Position numbers and translations under genes: made by a program. Below, piece after piece: positions 11,886 to 26,163 of a stretch of 64,000 nt of DNA. A model generated the notes under the pieces. The model saw only the letters and a program-made list of their open reading frames with translations. It had not been told where the DNA came from and did no database searches. Source of the stretch: Branchiostoma belcheri (lineage: Eukaryota; Chordata; Leptocardii; Amphioxiformes; Branchiostomatidae); the NCBI RefSeq assembly GCF_001625305.1, contig NW_017803713.1, positions 2,819,424-2,883,423 of the forward strand, written 5' to 3'. Positions within the stretch are counted from its first letter, which is position 1, and each line of letters starts with the position of its first letter.

Positions 11886-14800
11886 GATTGATCATTCAGG
11901 GCAATAGGATGAATGCTTTATTCTCTTGTTGTTGAACATTGCTCTTATGAAATGCGGGCTTTGAACATGGACAAAGTTACCCCCATATGTGTTAGATGTT
12001 GTCTCTGGACGTTTGATAGAAAAACGGCAGTTAAACTAAATAGCAAGGCAGACATATTCATATGGCTCTTTTATTCAAGTCGACTGAACACTTTGTGCAA
12101 AAGCCGTTACGAGCACGCCTAGTGGCGTGTGCTCTTTCAGCATATAAGATGCTTTCACCCTTCATTCTAATATTGGGTATCATTTTAAAACAGTGCCTCT
12201 CTATTGTTGAGGTTGTACCTTTTAATGTGTGCAGTACAACATACAACATACAACATTGTGTGCAGTACATACTCAAAGTATTGCTCGTGTACAGTATCAA
12301 CATTTTGCAAAACATGGTAGCTGCAGAGAAAATTGGCAAAAGAATTTTGTTTAAGAATCTGTCCAATATATTTTCTTCTGATGGTTCAGAAAATACAGAC
12401 TGGTATGGTTAAATTATAGCTAGATGTGTCAGCGTTATATTTGGTGTGAATCAAGTGTAAAGAGAAGAGGAATTACAGCCTGTGTGATGTTTGCTGCATG
12501 CCACGTGCTAAGACTCCCTCACTGACTAATCCATTTCTACAGAAAGCGTACACTGCATCTTCTAATTATAGCTGCTAATTGGATGAATCTTGCATTATGT
12601 TCTTGTAATGGTGTGTTATATCGCCATTCTTTACAACTTCGAGTCTCCCGATTTAGAATCAATCTGGAAAAGGAACATTCATTATTGTTAATGGTTGTCA
12701 CTGTGACTGTGTACGTACTAGTACTTTAGTTTTCAAACCTTTCCCAAATGAATGTTTTGCATAACACAGCATAACACAGATCCATTTTATCTAATTATTT
12801 ACGTTAAATGATTGAGCACCGCTGAATAACACAAATGTGACGAACGTGAAGTCGAGTTTTGTGATTGAGAGGAAAGTAAAACACCTGAAACCATCGGTGT
12901 TCCAGTCAATCTGCAAATTAAGTGCTGCACTGACTAAACAGATAATGGATCATTACTTCACTGTAGTCGAATGTACTTCCCCTTGACGTTAAACCATAGA
13001 CGTTAACCCATAGAGCCTACTTGGCGTACTTTGTATTCTGTGGCGAGTCGGTTTTTGGTGTGGTGAAGTATTGGAAAACGTCTGTTCGTCAACCCCATCT
13101 GTACTCAAAAACTGGAAATATAACCACTACATACAGACATACTAGACTGTATTGGCAGCAGCGTTTATGACCACAAATTGAAACAACCAAACTGTATAGC
13201 AGCCAGCGTCACGTATTCTACATACAAAAGCATTTAATGCCTGTTATTAATTTTCATATGTGAACAATTTACAAAGCACGATCCAAGATGGCGGCTAGAC
13301 TGAAAAATTCAAAATGGCCGTCATGGCATCAGCACGTGCAATTCGTAGTCGCCTATTCGAATCACACGGCCACAAAAGGCGAAATGCTGGTATGGAAAAT
13401 GATGATGGCATCCCTTCCCAAGACATGCTGTCTACAGATATTGTGTCCACTCAAAGAAGGCATGGGTACAGGGTGGGCCTCTTGTTTATCCCCTCATTCT
13501 TAAACTAAAAGGGCCCCTAAAACCCTCACACCACAGGAAGGGACGAGAGACGAGATCAGAGTAGATTTGACCTGTCAGGAAACTTCCCAGACAAGAAAAC
13601 ACTGCCCCCCTCCCCACTTCACGTTTGAACCTTAATAATTCTGTGTTCAGCTGTGATCTTAAGTTAACCTTTTCGAGTAGGATGAAATATGGCAAACAAT
13701 GGAAAATAGTCACAGTCAAACTTGTTCAAAGTGACTCAAGGGAGAGGCAAAAGCTCCCATTCGGCAACAACGGAGATAAATAGCAAAACCACATCTTATT
13801 TCCACTGAGATATCAAAAATCCTGAAGGGAAGATTCTATCATATTTTCTTCCAGATTTAGTTTAGGTAATTGTTGATTCTTTTGTGAAAAGAAACTTCAT
13901 GGGTTCACTCAAAGTCCAAATAGCCAAGTGCCATTGTCTATTGACATATTAAACAACTTTTGATCTAACTTCCAAATTTCTAAATCAAATAAAAATAATA
14001 GATCTAGACATTATGTTATTGATAGTAAATGGGAAAATACATGTTTCTTTCTCTATACAATATGTAATATCTGTATGAAATGCACAACATGCTAGCTAAT
14101 GCTGTGTGGATCCATGGTAGAGACAACCATGTAGTGCTGGGCAAGCCTGCACCATTTCATTTGCCTTTGGAAGCCCATAATACCCTGTACGTGCTTACAA
14201 CATAGCCAGAGTTCGAAAGTGTGTGGCTTAGAAAATCAAGATGTCGGAAACTTTCCTTCTAGACTCTATGTATTTTGTACTTTCAGCCAATGTAAACACG
14301 TAAACGTTCCTCTTAGAAGACATGCTGCTTAATGTCCATTGATTCAAAGTCTATCTCAGCTGTGAACCACCTTTTAAGAAATATTAAAAAAAAAAAAACA
14401 GCTGAAAGACTGGAAATAACAACAACAACAACAGTTGGTGTTTTAAATCCACCAGCTAGCTGTCACAACGACTACAGGCCAACATGGCAGTAGTTGAATA
14501 TAACTAAAGACCACAGTTATCTTGCTTAGTGCAGCCCAGGCGTGATATATTTTCACTTTATCGCGTGTAATGTTTTTTGCCAGGGCTCTTACGAATGTGT
14601 AAATTTTTCGATTCCTTCATTCTAAGTCCATAGAGCTCAGCTGTGGATAAGTTGTCATACTAGCTTTTTTCTTTTGACCAATTACGAAACTTTACAAGGT
14701 AGATTCCAAACAGCATATACACGCCTTACTTATGAACGTACTTTTGAGTTTACACCGAATTTGTCAACACATCTAGCATCTAGACTAGGTAGCGGAGAGA

Positions 14801-17800
14801 TAGCGACAACGCCACAAAAGTTGAGAAAAAATATAAAAGATATCAGTACCAGTGTATATTTATAACGGACACAGACTACGCTATCATTCCATTGTGTAAT
14901 ATCTGAGAATCATGTGTTTAACTTCTAATATTTTTAACAGCGACAACTTGTTGTCTGTCTTTGTTCAGTCCAATGATATAGAAAAGACATCCCAAATTAA
15001 GTACACGAAAAATACCACTCAGATCTACTGGTAGAGTCAGGTGAAGTAAGTTTGAAGTATTGACAAGGCAAACAGATAATACTGTGTTGAGGATTGTATC
15101 AAAAGCTCAGCAAGTAACACTGCAAAATTGCCAACTATTTTAGACTACTACAAATACTGCCATAACTAATTAGCATCACCAAAGTTATCAAAGAAAATAT
15201 GTTTAGTACACAGAGTAGGATTTCAAATACACTGTATACTCTAAGTAGGGAGGGGACCATACATATACACACAGGCATATCGCCTTGGACAGTCAAATAT
15301 ACATGGAGAAGCTTGCACATGGAAGGGTTTCATTATGGGCTTCGTGTCTGCAAAATGTAAGAAATAACTACCTGCATAAACTACGCTGGAAGGCGAGTAT
15401 AGCTATGCCACTATTTAGTCAGGTTTGGCAGTAGAACTGAGTCTGAAGCCATGGTTGTGCTATATTTTGGTTCTGTTGGAAGACTGCCACATAGTCGTAA
15501 TCTATGCCTGAAGCAAGCACACGAATATAAATCGCAGGTACGCCTGTCTGGAGCCGTCTAACCTTTGAACCAGTTATCTTGGTACAAATCATTTAGATCA
15601 CCAGACTTCAGAAACGAGCATCAATGCAGTCGTTTTGCAGAGATAAATCAGCAAAAACAAAGAACACACGATGACGCCATGTTATTAGCTTGAATATTTG
15701 AACGGCACATTCAGTCTATGACATGTGTCGCAGCAAAAGGCTAACAATTGCTTAGTTTGTAGAATGCAGGTTACGTGCAATAGTTCCAACTCTGCAAGTT
15801 GCAGCCACCTCCAGCGCCTCAATGTACGAGAGCTATTTCAAGTGAAATTTACCGACAGTGTTTGGGTTGGGGATAGTCTATAGTAAAATAAAGTTATAAA
15901 CTCACTCCATAATGGTGGCTTTAATCCGAAAAATTAATCAAATGGCTCGAGGTTGTCTGAACTGGTTCTTGATGCAAACTTCTTTAATAATCATTATCAT
16001 GAAGTGGTTATTTTCACAGTATATGTGTACTGCACACTAGTTCTTGACGTGTACCTTCGTCTGCAAAAAGGGGCGCACATGCTGTTACTACTTTCCACTT
16101 ACAAATATAACACAGTTGAAGTAAACAGATATATCGAAAGGAAAGTGGACACGATCTAAGATCAATCAGAGAAGCAAGGGACTAGCCTTCAAAGTTCGGA
16201 ATCAATCTAGCAAGCTAAAGCAGACGTACAACCGCCGTCTGTGTATGTCAATCGCAAAGGGCAAGACTAGCTTTCTGAAACTTTTAACAGCTTTACCTGG
16301 TTTTTAGTTTTTTACTTTACTCCATGCTCAAGTAGAGTAGAAGTCCTGACATTTTACAACTATCTTACTGGACTTATAAATTTAAGTCTCTAGTAAAGTG
16401 TCGTGGAATCCGTTTTTCGGGATATTACAACGTGTCTGGTCTGAGACGTTGCATGAGTTCTATGGGTGTTTATCAGCCCAGGTACGAGTACCAACGTGCG
16501 TACAGTCATGTGTACAAAACAGAAGCTTCATTGCGATTAAAAGAAAGCATAAAAGTACCAATGCAACTCAGTCCTTCCTCTTTGTTAGCAGTTAGCGTTA
16601 CTTATGACCATCCACTTGAAATGTAGCGGTTTTAATTCGTGCAATAATTGTCCGGTTCATTATATCCACACTCAGATCTATTTTCATGCTTCATACTTGT
16701 TGTGATCATGAATTCCTTATATTGTAAAATCGGTGATAATCTGTCTCATCCGATTCCATTCAATATAATTATAAGCTAGACTGTACACTCACGTGGAACC
16801 TATCAAATACATGGAACTTAAAACATATCCTACCGGCTGAGAAAAGTTGCCAAAGATTTTCTTTTCCATGAAGTGTAAATAATCAATGTTGTGAGCTTCT
16901 GTCAATTTTGGATCAAGCCAATAAGCTTTACAGTGGCCTTCTCTTGTAAGTTCCATGCGATTTTTAACTGTACAAAACAGTATGGGTGGAAGAGCTGAAG
17001 ATGTCTTGGTCACGGGGCTCCAGTTCACGAATAGAAACACCTAGATAGTGGGAGGGCGGACCGTTCCGACTTTGCCTGATACAGACTTCATGTAGCCTCA
17101 ATCCTTACAGCTAGTCAGCTTGAAAACGGAAGGTAGAAGGGGTGCACTAAGTTGGAATGAGGTTCCTCAAGATACTTTTAAAATACTAGAAGCAAGCAGT
17201 CTCACAAATATCTGAGACTATAGCTTAAACTCTGACCAAAGGTTTGTGGACGGCAATTTTGTTTAGAACTGTTGATCTTATATTTTTGCATGTTCCCAGT
17301 GCTCAGACACTGACACAGCCACCCCTATAAAGGAAAAAGAAACAACAACAAGGGGCCATATAAGCTTAGAGTTTACTGTCGGGCAATTAGATACCGATGT
17401 TCATCATTTGATAAGTCAGTGATTAAGTACTATTTCGTTTTTTTTTATATAATTAGCTATTGCTGGAAAATGGCCGTTGTAGTACAATACTACTGGGAGT
17501 GGAACGGTCGTTAATTGGGGATGGCTGCTTCAGCTTCAACTTAGCAGGAATTCGTTTTGTTTGTCGTGCTTGTAGCGGCTGATGTGGTAGAAGTTGGTTT
17601 GGAACTTTGCCTTTTTTTCGACAGTAATTGTACCAATTAACGGTTACCTGTCAGGGCAGAAAACAAGACACAATTTGCTGCACTTTTCCCGCCGTACTAT
17701 CGATTCGGTATTCAGATTGATCGTATTCTAAAAGTCACTGAGAAAACCTACATTAAAGCACTATAGACAGTATCTCTTTCTGTGACTTTTGCTAAGATTT

Positions 17801-20800
17801 ATGAGCCATAAAGAAATGAGACACAGTTACAAAGGATGGACCGAATTTTCCTGCAATTAGATCACAAAATCGATACATCATGAATTGTGACGGAAAATGA
17901 ATGGGAAAAGTTATAGCCACTCATTAGTACCATGTGATTCTTGAGCAATATTCTCACTTTTCAGAATTTTGTGGTAATTCATTTTATCACTGTAGTTCAT
18001 ATCTAAGTTCTTAACAATTTAGTGATCGATTTACTCTTTTCGTTAACGCTATTTGATTTAGAATGTTCATAAGCCTTAGGCTATTGATAACCCATCATCG
18101 TGTCTTGTCCATTATCCGTAGACTACGCGTATAGTTCTAAATACATTCAAATTAGGACACTTCATAGAAGTCATAAAGATAAATTTTGACACAATCGTGT
18201 TTGTATACGTTGATTCATAATGTCCACTTAAGATACTGCTTTGAAGACTATATAATGTCTGTTATCCATGAACACAGTTTGACCACTGTTCCGCCATTTC
18301 TGAACACCGTGAACACCTAATAAACCTGCCATTAATCAAGGCAGTATTTTATATTTGCAAATCCAGATGATACATTTATTCGGGAGTGTGCCTAAAACAG
18401 GCCGAATGATATGTCCCAATAGCTTTTAGAATTGTCCCCTCTGCTGACAGACGAGACAGGCACGTTTAGAACACAGGATGCTATTTAGGTAGTCTCCACC
18501 AGACTCCTTTAGTGTCTGAAAAATAGTAGAAATGGCCAAATAGAGTGAATAACTTGCCAAAGAAGTTAGCTTGCCCAATGACTATCTTTTCTGTCAAATT
18601 TCTACAATTTCGACGGACAGTAATAGGTCTGGTAGAGACTATCGACTATTTAGAATCAGGCAGCCGTACTGTAGCCACACCTTACTGTGGGCCAGACGGC
18701 GCAGGCCGACCCCAGGCGATTTATCAAGACAAAACTCGGTATGGTGAGACTGTCTCCAATACTGCACAATAGAAACTGATGTATGTTGTCGTTGGGAAGA
18801 ATTTGGTGTCGGTAACCCTCAGCGGTTCTTGAGAAAAGCACAGTCAATGTCTGCCTAACGGTTGTTGGCTAGGAGCCAATCGTAAACAACGTCTGATGCC
18901 CGGTTACATCTGGTGCATAGGGAAGGGTTTAGGGGCGAAACCTAACGGCTGGTTGGTCCCCGGACAACAACATCCAAACAAGTGCATGATTTCAGCAGCC
19001 TAGAGAAACACCAGCCATCAGACGTACAGACAAGGGATCGGGGTTTTTATCAGGTACGCTAGAATAGTCTGAAGAAACAGTAGAGACATCATGTTGAAAT
19101 TTTAATCTAGTGGCTGATAAAAATGGCAGACAGGACGTGTTCATGATGGTTGTGGTTTATACTTTTCTGATACCAAATATATTCTTCTGCTTTGAGACAA
19201 AGCTGTTTGTACTGGTGCCGGGGCTGTTGACTGTCGTTGCATGGGGTCCTTGTCATCGGTAATATACGGGCCTGATTAATTTGTTTACTGAGTGGGTTGA
19301 CAAGACTTGCACGTGGCTAACAGACCCCCTCCCCCATGTGGTAGCGTCACCATGCGGCCTACCACCACCTACTAAAACCTACGCGTTTAAGAAAAGAATT
19401 TGAACTGAAACGGAGATTTTGTTCACTGTGACACTGACAGACAATCTGTAACGACTACAGATTTATTTTGATTTTGTTCTTTTTCTACTTTCAATCCTAT
19501 GTTACTAATTTGCACGTGCACGTGAAAGTGAATTTCACCGTAAATTTCCAGCTAATGACCTGCCTGTGATATTCATCTTCTTTATTTCATCTACGAGTAC
19601 GAAAATTATCTTGCATACTTAATGGATGTGTAGACTTTATTTGGCAGCACTTGTATATTCAGAACTGGGACTAGTACATTTTGCTTTATTTCATACGGTT
19701 TCAGGGATAACATACCATTCCATGTTGTACCCTTGTCAAATGCCGATATCATTGGTGGTACACCTAAAACTTGGAAAATTATCTATACCGACCAAGGAGC
19801 AGCAGACAAACATAATGGTTTTGAAAAGATCTACGTGATTGGCTAGTCATAGTAATCTGTATGGCAGGTATGTTTGTGGCCAGCACACCTAAAATCTAAC
19901 GTTCGTTACGGAGAAAAAATGTCTTTAAAATGCTAATCGAGGAGCGTTTAACTTCGTGGCGAGAAGAATTAATCTAAGAGTCTTGCAGGCCCGGCAGGCA
20001 ATGCTCTGAGTGATTTGGGTTTTTCTGCGGTGCTTTAGCACCCAGACGCTAGCAGATCGATAATATGGGTGTGCAGTGGAGCGCCGCTCGATGGACGCGG
20101 CGAAAATGGCATCCTTCAGAAAAATGGCGTCTAGACGGGTAGTTTATTAGGGTGGGGCGCGACGGTGCATTCCCTAGCTCACCTGTGGGCTCAGAGATTT
20201 CTTGAGATCTGCTACTGATCAACAGTCCTTCGTTTCACAAAACCGCTGTAGTGTAACTCTTTTGAAAAATATTTCCGAAAAAAATACGCGATCTCTAGGC
20301 TGTCTAGCCCAGACATTAGCTGTGGGAGGGCGCGAGCAAACGAGTACGACAGAACGGATGGGAGGTAATGGGACGACAAGTCGTTGGCTTAGCGTGTAGG
20401 TCTTTATATAACTGCTATTATGATGAATATTATATCCCTCCACTGCATTTCTAAGTTCTTCGTATTTTTCTTTCACACATCTGAAATTAATTTTCTTCTG
20501 GAATGTAGGTCGGTGCTTCATTAGTTAAACGGTAACAAGTAGTACCAGTCCAAAAATAGTAAAGCCAAGGGTGCACTATTTGAGTAACTATTGGAATGTA
20601 TAGAGGATCATCCTAATTGGGGGGACGGGCATCTAACCCAGGGGGTCCTGTCAAATCTCTGCAAATGTGCCTTTGATTATCTCAGAGATGTGGATGGTAC
20701 AAGGGACGCCTCAAAACAATCAGTGATAACGACATAATTGGGGACACGCGACAAACAACGGACACCCCGTGGCGGAGTGGTCAACACTCTAATCCCCGGA

Positions 20801-21880
20801 CAGCGCTAAACAAACTGACCACTTATCAGTGGCCACGCCCCACCCATCTGGACCTTTTGATAGCCACTGTGTGAGAAAACGACGCTAAAGCAATTAGCTT
20901 GGCCATGTTGGATGGACCGTGCACGGTTCAGTGCCGGGTTAAACTGGTTCAAAGTTCATATGACATGTACAACGCTCTACTTTGAATCGTTCATTAGCAT
21001 ATCCATGCAATTCGACTTGATATAAATAAAACGTTTGTTTGGGAAAAACAAGTTTCTCTGCAGATTATGCCTTTATTTTTCGGTGACTCTTCGACCTTTT
21101 TTTATCAGAAATGGAAATACGGTCGTTTGTTCATTTCTTTCTTGTGTTGAACGCTTTTAGATTTGAAGTTTGTGGTTTAACGGAAAGGCATGATGTCACA
21201 TGACAACTATGCAAACTATTCGGCTGATTCAGATTACACGTAATGTTATCGCCAGCTTGTACCAGTACAGGGCATCAACAAGAGTTCGAGAGTTCCCTTG
21301 ATTTTGTTTTCTTCCTATATTTATTTCTCTCTCAAGATAATCAGATGAAAAGTTATGTATCTCAATGAATCAATTTACAGGCTCATACACCCATGTAGTC
21401 TTTATCGACATGTCATATGTTTACCGCCAATCTTTACTTAATTCAAAGACAGAAAATCTAACTGCGATTTTAAGTTTTGCTGTCAATAATCAATTATCAA
21501 ATACTATGTTTTCCCTATTTCTGAGTGAGGGAGTGTTGTTTAAACTTTCCATACTTCCCTAAATTAAAGCGCTGAAGAGAAAGGAAGAGGAAAAGGAAGT
21601 CGAAATAAAAATAAGGAAACGCAAGTATCCATATGAGACTTTTTGTGCTAAAAATATGTTTTTCACAACATCTAGACAAAGTTAATGAACTTAAAAATCT
21701 TACACGTCCCCAGACAGCACAGTTCACAGACGGTTCAGTAGGGAACCACTCTGGCCTCACGCACTGCAGACGGCAGGTTCTGTGGCGGCGCGTGGTGCAG
21801 TATGTGCAGATGTGGGGAGCATGCTGATTCTAAATTCGGTAAATCAATGTTTCTGGACCTTCGCCACCACGGTAGTCGGT
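11886..21880. other. gene-free sequence between transposon and CpG-rich promoter
   Basis: No exon series, RNA gene or transposon protein recognised on either strand. CpG frequency is not depleted. Low-complexity spots include an A run at about 14386 and (AAC)n at about 14419-14432. A YY1-like AAGATGGCGGC occurs at about 13287. A stretch at 18490-18550 shares words with the fold-back at 1.2 kb. Confidence 0.5.
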
Positions 21881-21889
21881 GGAAGTGCA

Positions 21890-23580
21890 GTTTTTATTTC
21901 CTCCGCTTTTCAAGCTCTCCCGGCACGTTTTGCAATTTGAGGGCGCGCGCTCATGTTTGCTCCCTAAGCAGATGAGTGACAGTCAGGCTCGCGTCGACCA
22001 ATCAGAGCGCGCGACACGGGGAAGCCTCACCCACCTTCTCCTAATATGCCATCAGTAGGGAGAATTGACTGTCCGTCTGCGGCACAGTTGTCCTTTGCTC
22101 CAGTGACACCGTCGTTCCCACGTCGTTATCCACAACCGTCCGACTTTTCTTACTCCTCCTAAGTGTCTGCTCCGTTTGAAACAGAACGGTGGAGCGATCG
22201 CGGCCGCGTTGGGTCGGAAAGAGGGGAAATGTCTGGGGCTACCCGGAGCGGACACGCGCTTTCTCACGTGTGCGTCGGGTTCAACTGTCTCGTGAACCGG
22301 CTGGGAGCACCAGGTCATCAACTGCTGACTGTGGTCTGGCTCAAACCAATGCTGGACACCGGTATGTGTAATATTTCGTACAAGATCATGTCAGCGGCGT
22401 TACACGGCGAGGGAGAAACCGTCAGGAGAGGGCGATAACTCGGGGAGAACCCCAGACGAGGGGAGACTGCAGGAGAATAGTCATCACTTCTCCGCCATAT
22501 AAGAGTACATGGCATTCTGCCAGCCGCGACCTGCCTGGGACGTGAAACGCATATGGGTGGGTTTACCACTATGTTATGGAAGGTACCAACTAAGATTGTA
22601 GCCGGCACGTCACACCTTAACTTGCCCTTTGACGTGTACCCTCTTCTGGTGTCTCGATTGTTCCCGGGACGGCTTATATTGACATGCAAACCGAGCCGGC
22701 GGAGGACTTACCCGTAACTAGACTTCCCGCCGATCGAATGTAACTTCCCTAATCTCCAGCATTGGGCCGACGGACGGGACGTCTACCTGCCTGTACAAAA
22801 AGTTGGAGGGGTTGTCATATTCATGTTTCAGAGATCGCTTGGAGACGCACAGAAAGGCCTCTCATTTTTGCTTAGAAGGAGGAGAAAGGAATGGCGAAGG
22901 TTTCTTGGCGTGTTGGCGGGACTTGTGTGGAGGATATTGCGGCGCACGTTGTGCGTTGCGGTGGCGGGGCGGGGCTGGACGCTGAGCGACACCAGACAGA
23001 ACGTACGTGACTTGGCTGCGGCGGCGAACCGAGACATTTAGTTCCTATCAGCCGCTCTGAGAGGCTTACAGGGCCGGGGGACTGCACATTTCCACCCTGT
23101 TTCCAGCCAGAAAATATCCCCCTGCACCTCGCGTTCCACTGCGAGATGGCTATCGTTCAGGTTCATTTTCTAACCTTGCCGCTTTTCGTCATTCTAGTCA
23201 CGTAGAGATCAGCAGAGGAATGGTAACCGCCATCAACATGGTGAGCCTAGAATCGCTGCCATTTGTGAGTTTTGACGCCGATCTTCGAGTCGGACACTCT
23301 CACTTCTTAATCTGACGATCCTCCAAGGACCCAAGAACGTACAAGAAAGGTGGGCCCGACTGATTTTCCCCCCTTCTTTAATGAGACGAGCACAGCTGAC
23401 GGGGAGTTTCAAGCGTCCCAGGATTTATGGTACGGACATTTGCTGGGCTGGTTCAAGTATGAAAGTATCGCAAGTATTCGGTCTGTCGTCTAGCGCTCAG
23501 ACAGCGACAGGCGCCTTCTCCTTCAGTCCTACAAGGAAAATCTACCCTCACAAGAAGGAGGGATCCCAGAAGGTACGTCT
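21890..23580 (+). promoter_or_regulatory. CpG-rich promoter, putative start of the miR-100/let-7/miR-125 primary transcript
   Basis: This is the GC- and CpG-richest stretch upstream of the microRNA cluster, with runs such as GGGCGCGCGC and CAGAGCGCGCGACACGG. It contains a textbook NF-Y box, GACCAATCAG, with CCAAT at 21998-22002. A strong 5' splice site (CAGAAG, then GTACGT; GT at 23573-23574) lies at its right edge and could end a first exon. Immediately downstream (from about 24.6 kb) CpG becomes scarce up to 37.3 kb, the usual pattern of an unmethylated promoter followed by a methylated gene body. Assignment to the cluster and to the + strand is inference from that pattern and from the orientation of all four microRNAs. 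Confidence 0.5.
21998..22002 (+). promoter_or_regulatory. CCAAT box (NF-Y type)
   Basis: GACCAATCAG embedded in CpG-rich sequence matches the extended NF-Y consensus CCAATCAG. Confidence 0.5.
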
Positions 23581-24943
23581 TGGGAGGGTCTTGAGATGAA
23601 CACGAACCGATGGTTGATCAATGGCTGCCTGGATAGTCCGAGCTGGCCGCATGGTGGTCTGTCTGCAAGGACCCGCACCAAAATGGCCAGGGCGAAAAAC
23701 CAGGGCTTGTCCCCCTCTGGTAAGGTTTGTGGCTACTATCAGCAAAATATTCCGCGCAGAAAAAAATGCTAAAGCTGTAGAGACAGGTAGCGGTGTCTCC
23801 CATAAGTCCCAGACGTTTTTAGATTCGAACAGGTTTTCACTTGCTCCCACATCCTCAACTTTCTTCCTATCTTAACCAAAATGGGTCAGCTTTGGAAATC
23901 CTTTGAACATTTTTATACAGAAGCAGGCCCTTTCATTTGTACGAAAAGCTATGCACTAAGGCTCTAAATGTTCTTTAAAAAATGTGAAGATTAGATTCTT
24001 CTAGAATAATGACATGTTGCAGCGCTGGTCTTATCAGTTCTCAGTTTTTAGCCTGCAGTTTTTCCTTCCCTATTTCTCGCAAGTAAACTCTGCACGGCAT
24101 TGAAAAGCAGCAGACTTTAAAACATTCCCTAATGTACCCGCGATTCAGTCCTTGAAGACTTATCAAGACGCAAGGGACGCACAGGTTTGACTTAGATGTC
24201 TTGGCGCGCTTTCATGTCTTGAAGCTCACGTGTTGGGTGCGTTCAGAAAGGCGGAAGTGCTCAGCCCGCCATTTCCACAAAAATGTTGGGGAGGGCTTTG
24301 GTACTTCTTAAAATTTTTACGTCCCAAAACAAAACCGATCCATTAGTTTGAATTATTGGAACGAAAAAAGCATGATAATGTGCATTTCCCCCGGACTGCA
24401 AATTGTTGCGCTACAATAATGAGGATTTTCCGCTATATATTCTGTCGCCTGTTGCACTAGCTGTGAGCTTAAACGGTCTATCTTACTCGCCTTGTTGTTT
24501 GAATTGGTAACAAAATTGGTTCAGAAAATGAGGAAATTTAGCTTTTTGTTCCCAGATATGCAACGGAAATATTTATGAATATGTTGTATAGAAGTTTTAG
24601 CAATTCAAATGACGCCAGGTCAAGGCATTCAGTAGGTGGCGTGTTCCCTACCATGTGCTGCCGGCTTTCCTCCTAAAAATGATCAATCGAAAAGCCACGT
24701 ATTTCCCAAAAGTCTGCAGCATTTCAGGTTTTCCTTGCTGCTGAAATACAGTGAAAATTTGACATCCTGGAGTTGAAGTTTTGTACGTAAAATGACTGTT
24801 GAAAATCTGGATTATTACCTCTGCACAGGGCTCCTGTTTCAAGGGGTGAAAAGTGTCACATGAATTCCTTTGACATGACCAAATTCTTTTGTGTGCAATT
24901 TTCTGCCATTGTGCTCCGTACGCTTTCAGTAGGTCCTCTTTTG

Positions 24944-25184
24944 AGCATAGGAATATCACAACCAGAAAATAACCAGTATACTAGTTGCCAACTTAGATCA
25001 AATAAGCCATAGTAAACTTGGAATTACACCATTTTAAACTAAAAATTACTACAAATTTTATGTTAACGTGTTCAATACCATTTTAACAAGACACCTTTCC
25101 TTCTAAAGCATAGGAATATCACATCCAGAATAGATCTGGCCATTAGATACTACCTTAAATCAAATTAGCCATGCTAAACTCTCT
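24944..25184. repeat. diverged direct repeat, 163-bp period
   Basis: The word AGCATAGGAATATCACA occurs at 24944 and again at 25107. Each is followed by a related run (CCAGAA..., then TTAGATCAAATAAGCCAT in the first and TTAAATCAAATTAGCCAT in the second, then AAACT). Two diverged copies of about 75 bases. Confidence 0.7.
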
Positions 25185-25740
25185 CTAGCATCTACCACAC
25201 ATGTTTGAAGAGAAGCTCTAAAGTATTTCTGAAGCCAGTTGTGCAATTGGAAAATCATGTAAAGCTAGTTGAAAACAATGAGAAATTTCAATCATTCTCA
25301 AAATTTAGACATGTTATTGATAGAGCACATTCCAAATACTGTACCCTAAATTTTAAAAAAGGGTCACCGCCATGGTATCTTTTTTGAAACTGTTGGATTG
25401 AAGGGTTGTTTCAGGAGGTGCACATCATGTTTAATCCTGTAACAAATCTGACACTTCCTACCCTTAAAAATAATTTCCCCCCAAGTCTTTATTGTCTTTC
25501 ATAAATTATGTCTGTATATATATATCTACATCTGTATATCTACATCATTTTTGGTTATGATAATATGTGCGATCTAGGTTCAATCAGTGGAATGCTAACA
25601 TCATGGTAGTTATTTCATGTAAGGTTTTCTAAATATGCAAATGATGCACAGACTGGCTTGTTTTAGATATGTTGAGTCATGCTTAACTAGAGGTAAGTAG
25701 GGTAATGTCTTACTTTTAATGTAGAATTGAGATAGATTCC

Positions 25741-25760
25741 TGTGTTGTGTTGTGTTGTGT
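25741..25760. repeat. (TGTGT)4 pentanucleotide tandem
   Basis: Four TGTGT units in tandem inside the CpG-poor domain. Confidence 0.8.
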
Positions 25761-26147
25761 TTTGAAAAATGTTGCCACAGTCAAGGTTGTCATTTTACAC
25801 TACCTCCAAAATTTAGCAGAGAATTTCTAGATGTCCTAGACCTCTTTAATCCTGCTATGTCAGTTCCTTGGTTGCCTTTTCTGTGGGAGGAACAGACTTG
25901 TGGCGGGTCCCAGTTCCTTGGACAGTTTGCAGTGAGAAATAGTTGACAAGGCTTTGCAGATGCCATGAGGCGTTCTGTTGGTGGGTCTGCCAGACATGGG
26001 GAGAATGAGGGGAGGGAGAGACAGCAGTATTCCTCCCTCTTCACATCTCCCACAGGATTAGTCTGTCTGTGGCACCATCAATAGGGATATGCTCTTGCAT
26101 TTCACTGGAAATGGAGAGGGCATTGATTTTGATGGGCCGCACCCAGC

Positions 26148-26163
26148 CACACACACACACACA
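26148..26163. repeat. (CA)8 microsatellite
   Basis: Uninterrupted CA dinucleotide run. Confidence 0.9.
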
